Origin: a bacterium
GTDB lineage: Bacteria; Patescibacteriota; Patescibacteriia; Patescibacteriales; GWC2-42-12
Reading direction: 5' to 3'
DNA length: 11,782 bases
Assembly: GCA_030655095.1 (NCBI GenBank)
Contig: JAURWF010000061.1
Span: forward strand, 1-11,782
Made by a program: the position numbers and the translations under genes. How positions within the stretch are numbered: the stretch's first letter is position 1; every line of letters starts with the position of its first letter. Shown one piece after another: positions 6,443 through 11,782 of this stretch. The notes beneath the pieces were generated by a model. That model saw nothing but the letters and a program-made list of their open reading frames with translations. It made no database searches and was not told where the DNA came from.

Positions 6443-7714
6443 TTACTTTTTTGCTTTTTTTGTTTTCTTTTCAGCTATTTTTTCTTCTACTTTAACATCT
6501 TTTATTTCTTCATCTTTAATAACTTCTTCTTTGATTTCAGCAACTTCGATTATTGGATCAGTTGCTGCAATTTCTACTTTACCACTTTTTTCACCAATAA
6601 GATCTAATTTCCAACCAGTTAAACGAGCAGCCAGTCTAACATTTTGACCATTTCTACCAATCGCCAAAGACAACTGATCGTCAGCTACCGTTACTATAGC
6701 TCGTTTTTCTTTTTCATCAATCTCAATTGATAAAACTTTAGCAGGAGCCAATGCATTAGCAATAAACTTAATAGGCTCTTCGTCATATTCTATAATATCA
6801 ATTTTTTCTCCACCCAATTCCTTAATAACAACCTGAATTCTGGCTCCTCTTTGTCCAACACAAGAACCAATTGGATCAATATTTTCACCAATCGCCAAAA
6901 CAGCCACCTTGGAACGACTACCAGCCTCCCTTGCCACTGCTTTAATTTCAATCAAATTATTAGAAATTTCAGGAATTTCCAAATAAAAAACTTTTTTTAA
7001 AATTTCTTCGGAAGTTCTTGATAAAATTATCTCAGAACCTCTAGCAGTTAAATTAACTGCCTTAACATAAACTTTTATTCTATCGCCTTGATTATATCTT
7101 TCTCCATAAATTTGCTCTTCTGGTGGCAAAACACCGACAGCTCTGTCTAAATCAACCAAAACTACTCTTCCCTCTACTCTTTGCACAACTCCTGCAATAA
7201 CTTCATGCTCTTTATTTTTAAAATCACTAAAAATCATTTCGCGCTCAGCTTCTCTCAATTTCTGAATAATAACCTGTTTAGCTGTTTGGGCGGCCATTCT
7301 ACCATAACTCTCATGCACTTCTAACTCAGTCTTAATTTCATCATCAATTTTAGCTGATTTTTTTAATAATTTTGCTTCACTTAATTGAATTTGTGTTTTA
7401 GGATTAAATTTTCTTTCTTCAGCTTCTTCATCTAATCTCCTGTTTGAATCCTCAGCAATCTGCTCTGTTTTAGCTGAATCAACAGTCTCTTCAATAATCT
7501 CTTCAGGCAAATCCTCAACAACAGTTTTAACATCATAAACAACAGATTTACCAGTTTCTGAATCAAAAACAACTTTGATGTTTTGATTTTTCTCGCCAAA
7601 ATCTTTACGATAAGCAGCAGCCAAGGCTGATTCAATCGTTTCTACAACTGATTCATAGCTCAAGCCTTTTTCATCACAAATTTGTTTAATAGCACTTACT
7701 ATTTCTGAAGACAT
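6443..7714 (-). CDS. nusA: Transcription termination/antitermination factor NusA
   Basis: 423 residues. The N-terminal RNA polymerase-binding domain (about 1-155, starting with the typical MSSEIVSAIKQICDEKGLS) contains an acidic, Glu-rich insertion at about 65-105. It is followed by an S1 domain (about 166-235), KH1 with GQRG at 287-290 and KH2 with GRNG at 353-356 (DDQLSLAIGRNGQNVRLAARLTGWKLD is the signature region). After residue 380 there is only a low-complexity Lys/Glu tail ending in KKTKKAKK; the acidic AR repeats of E. coli NusA are absent, as in many bacteria outside Proteobacteria. NusA binds RNA polymerase and nascent RNA and modulates pausing and termination. Here it sits between an SPFH protein gene and hppA instead of the usual rimP-nusA-infB context. 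Confidence 0.95.
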   Translation of the reverse strand: MSSEIVSAIKQICDEKGLSYESVVETIESALAAAYRKDFGEKNQNIKVVFDSETGKSVVYDVKTVVEDLPEEIIEETVDSAKTEQIAEDSNRRLDEEAEERKFNPKTQIQLSEAKLLKKSAKIDDEIKTELEVHESYGRMAAQTAKQVIIQKLREAEREMIFSDFKNKEHEVIAGVVQRVEGRVVLVDLDRAVGVLPPEEQIYGERYNQGDRIKVYVKAVNLTARGSEIILSRTSEEILKKVFYLEIPEISNNLIEIKAVAREAGSRSKVAVLAIGENIDPIGSCVGQRGARIQVVIKELGGEKIDIIEYDEEPIKFIANALAPAKVLSIEIDEKEKRAIVTVADDQLSLAIGRNGQNVRLAARLTGWKLDLIGEKSGKVEIAATDPIIEVAEIKEEVIKDEEIKDVKVEEKIAEKKTKKAKK

Positions 7715-7757
7715 AAAAATATTTTTAATAAATTAAATACAAACAATAATTAAACAG

Positions 7758-7790
7758 AAAGGCCAGTTTGTCATAAAACAACTAGCCTTT
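7758..7790 (-). terminator. Hairpin between the SPFH protein gene and nusA
   Basis: An inverted repeat pairs 7758-7771 (AAAGGCCAGTTTGT) with 7778-7790 (ACAACTAGCCTTT). When read on the minus strand the one mismatch becomes a G-U pair, leaving a single bulged base and a 6-base loop. It lies 44 bp after the SPFH gene stop codon. The sequence after the stem (CTGTTTAATT) is T-rich but not a strong U-tract, so it may be a leaky terminator, an attenuator in front of nusA, or an RNA-stabilising stem. Confidence 0.55.
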
Positions 7791-7833
7791 ACTACATTAA
7801 ACATATTAATATAACAAAAAAATAATGTCAAAT

Positions 7834-8808
7834 TTAAAATTTAGTTTTCACTTCTTCTGATAAACTTTTTAAATCAATCATTGGGAGAGAATTTGCTGGC
7901 AAAAATCCCCATTTTACATTTTCAGCCATTTTTTGAACAAACTCATACTGAATTGTTTGTGGATTAGCTCGCAACATTTCTCCTTTTAACCTAATTGATT
8001 CTGCTTCTCCTTGAGCTATGATAATTTTTTGCTTTTTTTCTACTTCAATTCTTTCTAAATCATATTTAGCCTTTTTAATTGTTTGTTCGGCAATTTGTTT
8101 TTCTTCAATGGATTTAGCATATTCAGGGGCAAAAGCCACTTTTCTTAAAAGAATCTCTTCTAAGATAATTCCTTTTTCAGCAAACATTGGTTTAATTTCT
8201 TCAGTCATTTTTTTAACAGCTTCCGCTCTTTTTTCTGAATAAATATCTATGGCTGTATATTGAGAAATTGCCATTCTAATTTGACTACGAGAAATTGGTT
8301 TAACAATTTTTTGAACATAATCCTCTCCTATATTTTGCCAAATATTATTAACATTATTAGGATCAAGGTGAAATAAGACTGTTACATCAATTGTTACTTG
8401 TTGTCCATCTGATGTAGGTGCTTCCATACTATTATCTTTCTCTCCAGATGCCACATTTTCTTCGCTACTACTCATAGTAAAAGCTTGTGTTCTAGTGTTA
8501 AATTCTTTTGCTGTTTGCCAAAAAGGAATTTTTAAATGTAGTCCAGGTGGTAAATTTTTCTTTAAAATTCCCATACCAATATCATAAATAACAGCAACAT
8601 GTCCGCCCGAAACCATTACAAAAGAATTAAAAATTAAAACAAGAACAATAATTCCAATAATAATTCCACCTAAAAACTTTTTAGATAATTTAGGATTTAT
8701 TTCTATTGCTCCATTGTTTTGTTGTGACATAAAATTTTGAAATTTATTTTTATTAGCTAATATAAGAATAGCCATTATAATTACTATTAAAATTATAAAA
8801 TCTGACAT
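7834..8808 (-). CDS. SPFH/prohibitin-like membrane protein
   Basis: 324 residues. Hydrophobic segments lie at about 4-18 and 46-67, followed by an SPFH (band 7) domain at about 68-245. Its recognisable parts are FNTRTQAFTM at 103-112, the TIDVTVLFHLDP strand at 139-150, and the segment around VKPISRSQIRMAISQYTA. A charged helix with AEQTIKKAKYDLERIEVEKKQ and AQGEAES (240-271) follows, typical of the coiled coil that lets these proteins assemble into rings on the membrane. Family members scaffold membrane regions and often associate with FtsH-type proteases; no such partner is encoded nearby. The ATG at 8808 gives two membrane helices; M27 (start 8730) would give the more usual single helix, and no ribosome-binding site decides between them. 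A promoter is visible 57-90 bp upstream. Confidence 0.85.
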   Translation of the reverse strand: MSDFIILIVIIMAILILANKNKFQNFMSQQNNGAIEINPKLSKKFLGGIIIGIIVLVLIFNSFVMVSGGHVAVIYDIGMGILKKNLPPGLHLKIPFWQTAKEFNTRTQAFTMSSSEENVASGEKDNSMEAPTSDGQQVTIDVTVLFHLDPNNVNNIWQNIGEDYVQKIVKPISRSQIRMAISQYTAIDIYSEKRAEAVKKMTEEIKPMFAEKGIILEEILLRKVAFAPEYAKSIEEKQIAEQTIKKAKYDLERIEVEKKQKIIIAQGEAESIRLKGEMLRANPQTIQYEFVQKMAENVKWGFLPANSLPMIDLKSLSEEVKTKF

Positions 8809-8871
8809 ATTTTTTTAAAATTAAAATTAAATATACAAAAAAGTATTCCCAATAAACCCTTTATGTTTTAT

Positions 8872-8900
8872 ATAATAAAGTATTTTTATTTAAAAGTCAA
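8872..8900 (-). promoter_or_regulatory. Sigma70-like promoter for the SPFH-nusA-hppA genes
   Basis: Read on the minus strand: -35 box TTGACT (8895-8900), spacer of 17 bases, -10 box TATTAT (8872-8877). Each box differs from consensus by one base. Predicted transcription start is near 8865, giving a leader of about 57 bases before the ATG at 8808. In AT-rich DNA chance matches to -10 are frequent; the -35 match with ideal spacing makes this one credible. Confidence 0.6.
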
Positions 8901-8976
8901 AAAAATGTATCAGTCCACCTCATTTTGAACAAAAGACTATATAAAATAATATCCTTGTGTCATTGCGGACTTAAAC

Positions 8977-9981
8977 TTATTCATTTACTGCTAATTGTCC
9001 GCAAGCTGCTTTGATGTCTTGGCCAAAACGATAACGTAATGTTGTTTCAATTTTTTGTCTGATCAAAATTTCTCTAAATTGCTTAATTTTAACTGAATCT
9101 GATTGCTTAAATTCTCCCGTTGAATTAAAAGAAATTAAATTAACAAAATATAAAGGACGCTCAATTTGTTTAAGCAACTCAGCTAACTGACGCGCATGCT
9201 CAACTGAATCATTGAAATCTTTTATCATTATATATTCAATCATCACTCGCCTACCTGTTTTATCAAGATAATAATTAATAGCATCAATAATTTTTTCAAT
9301 TGGACGTTTTTTATTAGCTGGAATAATTCTAACGCGCAATTCATTACTTGGCGCATGCAAAGAAATTGCTAAATTAATTTGCAATGACTGATTAGCCAAT
9401 TTTTTAATACCCTCAATTATCCCAATAGTTGAAATAGAAATATGTCTAGCTCCGATATTTAAATTATTTTTATTATTTAAAAATTTAATTGCGCCTAAAA
9501 CATTGTCATAATTTAAAAATGGCTCTCCCATGCCCATAAAAACCAAATTATTTATTTGCTTATCTTCTTTTTTTAATAATCGCGCAAATAAAACAGCTTG
9601 TTCAATTATTTCCTCAACAGTTAAATTTCTCTTAAACCCCATTTTACCTGTCGCGCAAAATAAACAACCCATTGGACAACCTACCTGAGAAGATAAACAA
9701 ACTGTGTTGCGTCCATCACTATGCCTCAAAAGGACTGTTTCTATTTTTAATCCATCGCTTAAAGTTATTAAAGCTTTTAAAGAATCTTCTTTTATTGATT
9801 GAAAAAATTCAGCATCAATAGATAAAGGACAATTTTCATTTAATTCACTTCTTAATTGCATTGAAAAATTTGTCGCTTTATCCCAATTATCTAGCAAATC
9901 AACAAAAACAGCCTGTTTTGCCTGCTTTAATCTAAAAGATGGTTCAGCTTTAAGCACTTCTTCTAATCTAATTAAATTCAT
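8977..9981 (-). CDS. rlmN: Dual-specificity RNA methyltransferase RlmN (radical SAM)
   Basis: 334 residues, normal length. The radical SAM cluster motif is C102-P-M-G-C106-L-F-C109 (CxxxCxxC), followed by ATGKMGFKRNL. The SAM-binding GMGEP is at 150-154 and the ISLHAP strand at 206-211. C327 in AACGQL is the conserved cysteine that is transiently methylated (C355 in E. coli), and ETV at 81-83 corresponds to the region preceding the second catalytic cysteine in E. coli, although that position is not a cysteine I can place with certainty. The enzyme makes 2-methyladenosine at A2503 of 23S rRNA and A37 of some tRNAs in the cytoplasm. It follows the DUF5654 gene by 11 bp and is likely co-transcribed with it and with the upstream AbiEi gene. 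Confidence 0.95.
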   Translation of the reverse strand: MNLIRLEEVLKAEPSFRLKQAKQAVFVDLLDNWDKATNFSMQLRSELNENCPLSIDAEFFQSIKEDSLKALITLSDGLKIETVLLRHSDGRNTVCLSSQVGCPMGCLFCATGKMGFKRNLTVEEIIEQAVLFARLLKKEDKQINNLVFMGMGEPFLNYDNVLGAIKFLNNKNNLNIGARHISISTIGIIEGIKKLANQSLQINLAISLHAPSNELRVRIIPANKKRPIEKIIDAINYYLDKTGRRVMIEYIMIKDFNDSVEHARQLAELLKQIERPLYFVNLISFNSTGEFKQSDSVKIKQFREILIRQKIETTLRYRFGQDIKAACGQLAVNE

Positions 9982-9992
9982 ATTTTTTAAGC

Positions 9993-10259
9993 TTATTTTT
10001 TATTTTTATTTAAAGCTTTTGCTAAATAAATAGTTATTAAAGCCAAAATCAGTGTCATTAAAATGGCATAAATAAATTTAGCCAAAATAGTGTCTTTGTT
10101 AATAGAAAAAAGTGAATTAATTAATGTCTGAATTGCTTCATTCCATGCTAACCCAGCCACTAAACCAAAAGCAGTAATAATAAAATTCAAAGTTTTCTGT
10201 GTCACTTCTTCAGTTAATTTAACACTTTCATTTTTAATTTTTTCTAAATTATTAATCAT
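9993..10259 (-). CDS. DUF5654 family small membrane protein
   Basis: 88 residues with two membrane helices (about 24-42 and 61-81) linked by a short loop; both ends are charged and the tail is basic (KALNKNKK). The segment F31-G-L-V-A-G-L-A-W-N-E-A-I-Q44 is the hallmark I associate with DUF5654, a family frequent in Patescibacteria and of unknown function. The start ATG at 10259 is 3 bp after the stop codon of the AbiEii stump and the end is 11 bp before rlmN, so it is probably translated from one transcript with both. The family name is recalled from the sequence pattern and was not searched. Confidence 0.75.
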   Translation of the reverse strand: MINNLEKIKNESVKLTEEVTQKTLNFIITAFGLVAGLAWNEAIQTLINSLFSINKDTILAKFIYAILMTLILALITIYLAKALNKNKK

Positions 10260-10262
10260 AAG

Positions 10263-10382
10263 TTAAAAAAAATAAGCGCAAGTACCTCCCTTAAATCCTA
10301 AAAGTGAACTAATCATAATATCAGTATAGATATCTTTCAAAATTTGACCCATTATTAATTGATGTTTTTCTCTATTAAGCAT
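10263..10382 (-). pseudogene. N-terminal stump of an AbiEii-type nucleotidyltransferase toxin
   Basis: ATG at 10382 lies inside the end of the AbiEi gene (8-base overlap, ATGCTTAA), the usual coupling of antitoxin and toxin genes. The frame encodes 39 residues: MLNREKHQLIMGQILKDIYT, followed by a stretch containing LLGFKGGTCAYFF. This is the start of AbiEii-family toxins up to the K-G-G-T motif I. The protein then stops at TAA after a run of eight T, and the DUF5654 gene begins 3 bp later. The rest of the toxin, including the R-x-S-x-D-x-D catalytic motif that should follow within about 15 residues, is absent, so no toxin activity is expected. Because unrelated coding sequence follows at once, a deletion is more likely than a point mutation. 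Confidence 0.78.
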
Positions 10383-10944
10383 ATTTTTTTCTATAATTAT
10401 TCAATCGTTTTATCAATTGTTTATTATTATAAATTTTTACTATCTCATCACACTTTTCCCAATTAATTGATTTTAAATTATCAAAGTAATAATTTGGAAA
10501 TAAATAAATCATATCTAAAAATGCTCTTTCTGTAGTGGCTACGCTATAATTATCTTTATTAATAATCCCTGCTAAATTATACAAAATTACATCTTTTAAT
10601 TTTCTAAATACAATTGTATATCTATCTACTGTTATAATTTTTGGCCACTTAGATGCCACAAAAATTGTATCATAGTGTTGAAAAATAACACCAGACTCCC
10701 TTAAAATAGTTTCAAAGCTAATATAAGACGGGATATAAATACTGGTTGCCAATTCCTTTGAATTATAATCTCTATTTTTAGCAAAAACTCCCCGAGTTAA
10801 TCTAATTAAGACTTTTTGTTTTACATAATAGGCAGTTTTAGCATATAAGCTATCCTCATCAGTTTCTTGCCAAATCAAAGCCAAATCTTTACTTGATAAG
10901 ATTGTTTTAGAAGATTGATATAATTTTGCTATTAAACTATCCAT
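10375..10944 (-). CDS. AbiEi-type antitoxin / transcriptional regulator
   Basis: 189 residues, on the short side for the family. An N-terminal winged helix-turn-helix spans about 10-56, with the wing LIRLTRGVFAK at 47-56. The C-terminal antitoxin domain has the typical YIPSYISFETIL (70-81), YDTIFVAS (91-98) and ATTERAFLDMIYL (136-148). In type IV AbiE systems AbiEi blocks the AbiEii nucleotidyltransferase toxin without a stable complex, and it represses its own operon through inverted repeats near the promoter. Here the promoter and a perfect palindrome are present upstream, but the toxin gene that overlaps its 3' end is reduced to a 39-codon stump. The antitoxin is therefore orphaned and may now serve only as a regulator, possibly also of the downstream DUF5654 and rlmN genes. 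The start ATG at 10944 gives the expected N-terminus. Confidence 0.83.
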   Translation of the reverse strand: MDSLIAKLYQSSKTILSSKDLALIWQETDEDSLYAKTAYYVKQKVLIRLTRGVFAKNRDYNSKELATSIYIPSYISFETILRESGVIFQHYDTIFVASKWPKIITVDRYTIVFRKLKDVILYNLAGIINKDNYSVATTERAFLDMIYLFPNYYFDNLKSINWEKCDEIVKIYNNKQLIKRLNNYRKKYA

Positions 10945-10962
10945 ATTTAATAATGTTTGACT

Positions 10963-10985
10963 GAACTGATAATAATTATCAGTTC
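10963..10985. promoter_or_regulatory. Perfect 23-bp palindrome, likely AbiEi operator
   Basis: GAACTGATAAT (10963-10973), one central base, then its exact reverse complement (10975-10985). It starts one base after the predicted -10 box on the minus strand and covers the expected transcription start, 18 bp before the AbiEi start codon. Bound protein there would block initiation. Known AbiEi proteins bind inverted repeats of similar length in their own promoters; that this one does is an inference. Confidence 0.7.
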
Positions 10986-10986
10986 C

Positions 10987-11014
10987 ATTGTATATTATTA
11001 TAAAAATTAGTCAA
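10987..11014 (-). promoter_or_regulatory. Sigma70-like promoter of the AbiEi operon
   Basis: Read on the minus strand: -35 box TTGACT (11009-11014), spacer of 16 bases, -10 box TACAAT (10987-10992), each one base from consensus. The 23-bp palindrome lies immediately downstream. TTTGACT also occurs in the opposite orientation at 10956-10962, so the palindrome is flanked by a 7-bp inverted pair, one arm of which contains the -35 box. Confidence 0.6.
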
Positions 11015-11032
11015 AGTAAAAAAAACATTGTC

Positions 11033-11099
11033 ATTGCGAGAAGCTATGTAATCATAGCAAACGCGGATCCTTCGCTTTACTCAGGACAGGCTTCGCAAT
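11033..11099. repeat. REP-like palindromic intergenic element
   Basis: The outer arms pair ATTGCGAGAAGC (11033-11044) with GCTTCGCAAT (11090-11099), with two unpaired bases; an inner stem GCTATG/CATAGC (11043-11048 and 11053-11058) closes on TAAT. The right half contains CGGATCCTTCGCTTTACTC followed by AGGACAGGCTTCGCAATCTC. Repeats of this TCATTGCGAG...CTTCGCAATCTC type are scattered between genes in several bacterial groups. No coding sequence is seen here or in the AT-rich stretch 11100-11210 that follows. Confidence 0.65.
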
Positions 11100-11210
11100 C
11101 TCTTCAAAAGTCTGCCAAAAATCAATAAAGTCATTTTTACTTTATCATTCTAATTAGTTTAAAGCAATTTTAATTTTATTAAAAAGCAAAAATTGTAGCT
11201 ACTAACAGCC

Positions 11211-11430
11211 TCCCACTTTTTTTGTCATCTCGAACCCCGCTTTTTTTGTCATCTCGAACCCCGCTTTTTTTGTCATCTCGAACCCCGCTTTTTTTGTCAT
11301 CTCGAACCCCGCTTTTTTTGTCATCTCGAACCCCACTTTTTTTGTCATCTCGAACCCCGCTTTTTTTGTCATCTCGAATCCCACTTTTTTTGTCATCTCG
11401 AATCCCACTTTTTTTGTCATCTCGAACCCT
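11211..11430. repeat. Tandem array of nine 24-bp units
   Basis: GTCATCTCGAA recurs nine times at exact 24-bp steps, starting at 11224, 11248, 11272, 11296, 11320, 11344, 11368, 11392 and 11416, each followed (except the last) by a C-rich piece and seven T. Units differ only at the CCCCGC / CCCCAC / TCCCAC positions. Because 24 is a multiple of three and no unit has a stop, both strands read through as eight-residue repeats (GFEMTKKA on minus, SSRTPLFL on plus); I do not regard either as a gene. Confidence 0.95.
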
Positions 11431-11707
11431 GTAATCAGGGTGAGAGATCTATAATAGCTCATTTTTAACACAATCTAATTAAAATAAAAAACAATATTAA
11501 TTTTATGTTTATATTATCAATAACTACCTAAAAACAGTTTTCTATCCAAAAGAGCATTTGGCAATAGAGTCATAATAGAAAAAGAAATTTAAAACTATAA
11601 TATTTTTCAAGAAGAAATTGTAGAATATATACGAAAGAAAAAAAAGAAGTTTGGCGAGTATTCAAGTATTACAGATCTCTCACCCTGATTACAGGGTTCG
11701 AGATGAC
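11416..11707. repeat. Perfect 35-bp inverted repeat enclosing 222 bp
   Basis: The arm 11416-11450 is the exact reverse complement of 11673-11707. Each arm begins with the core of its tandem array (GTCATCTCGAACCC) and contains an internal palindrome-like AACCCTGTAATCAGGGT and a terminal AGATCT. The arms join the left 24-bp array and the right 29-bp array to a unique AT-rich centre, giving a symmetric layout of the kind expected of a non-autonomous mobile or amplified intergenic element. Confidence 0.9.
11451..11672. other. Unassigned AT-rich DNA between the inverted arms
   Basis: No gene or RNA is recognised. On the plus strand one frame is open in two short pieces separated by TAA (about 11530-11592 and 11596-11690). 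The second piece reads FQEEIVEYIRKKKKKFGEY and has no start codon. It could be a decayed coding remnant carried by the repeat element, or chance in A-rich sequence. Confidence 0.4.
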
Positions 11708-11782
11708 AAAAGAGAGATTACAGGGTTCGAGATGACAAAAGAGAGATTACGGGGTTCGAGATGACAAAAGAGAGATTACGGG
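11688..11782. repeat. Tandem array of 29-bp units running off the window
   Basis: GGGTTCGAGATGACAAAA repeats at 29-bp steps (11694, 11723, 11752), joined by GAGAGATTAC; a fourth unit begins at the window end. It shares the GGTTCGAGATGACAAAA core with the left array in inverted orientation but has a different linker and period. Full copy number cannot be seen here. Confidence 0.92.

Noticed and set aside
4735..7635. Minus-strand and plus-strand ORFs of 66-74 residues inside hppA, nusA, mntA and the SPFH gene
   Set aside because: They are alternative frames of well-recognised proteins and carry no domain of their own.
8900..8976. Possible rlmN terminator (AGTCCGC near 8965-8971 with GTGGACT near 8911-8917 on the minus strand, then a T run)
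   Set aside because: The stem is only seven pairs with a G-U pair and the loop is about 46 bases, which is not a typical intrinsic terminator; the T run also overlaps the -35 region of the next promoter.
11202..11471. 89-residue minus-strand ORF with nine GFEMTKK repeats (and the plus-strand SSRTPLFL ORF)
   Set aside because: Both strands are open only because the 24-bp DNA repeat is a multiple of three and lacks stops; the flanking residues look random and the core also repeats at 29 bp nearby, where the frame is not kept.
11211..11782. CRISPR array
   Set aside because: The units are directly adjacent with near-identical linkers; there are no variable spacers of 25-40 bp and no cas genes in the window.

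Overview
This window looks like part of an AT-rich genome of a Candidate Phyla Radiation bacterium (Patescibacteria, Parcubacteria-like). The reasons are the protein styles: a NusA without C-terminal acidic repeats, a DUF5654 membrane protein, a secreted protein with GspG-like segments and a DxDxD-type calcium motif, and a zeta-like kinase of the kind common in these genomes. The intergenic dispersed repeats fit too. Start sites lack clear Shine-Dalgarno sequences. Every complete gene I checked ends in TAA and none needs UGA recoding. The assignment is an inference from protein style and not from a marker gene phylogeny. All recognisable genes lie on the minus strand, so the text below runs from the right end of the window to the left, in the direction of transcription.

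Right end (about 10945-11782): no gene. It holds a palindromic repeat (11033-11099) and two tandem arrays that share a GGGTTCGAGATGAC core. The arrays have different periods (24 bp and 29 bp), face each other, and are bounded by a perfect 35-bp inverted repeat around 222 bp of unassigned DNA.

8977-10944: an AbiEi-type antitoxin gene with a well-formed promoter and a perfect 23-bp palindrome over the predicted transcription start. It overlaps a 39-codon stump of the AbiEii toxin gene. A DUF5654 membrane protein gene and rlmN (23S rRNA/tRNA A2503/A37 methyltransferase) follow closely. The toxin is lost, but its antitoxin and likely operator remain in front of a housekeeping gene.

4409-8808: an SPFH/prohibitin-like membrane protein with a good sigma70-like promoter, then nusA, then hppA, a K+-independent proton-pumping pyrophosphatase. 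A hairpin separates the first two genes.

2566-4351: a compact accessory block with gaps of 1 to 27 bp. It contains an MntA-HepT type VII toxin-antitoxin pair with both diagnostic motifs intact, a short ORF that looks like the tail of a second nucleotidyltransferase, a zeta-like P-loop kinase, and an undescribed 57-residue protein one base after it.

1-2426: the first 808 codons of a large secreted multidomain protein that runs off the left edge. It has a signal peptide, a Kre9/Knh1-like N-terminal domain, two GspG-like segments around a PKD-like domain, a reduced Kazal domain and a calcium-loop motif. A large inverted repeat precedes it.
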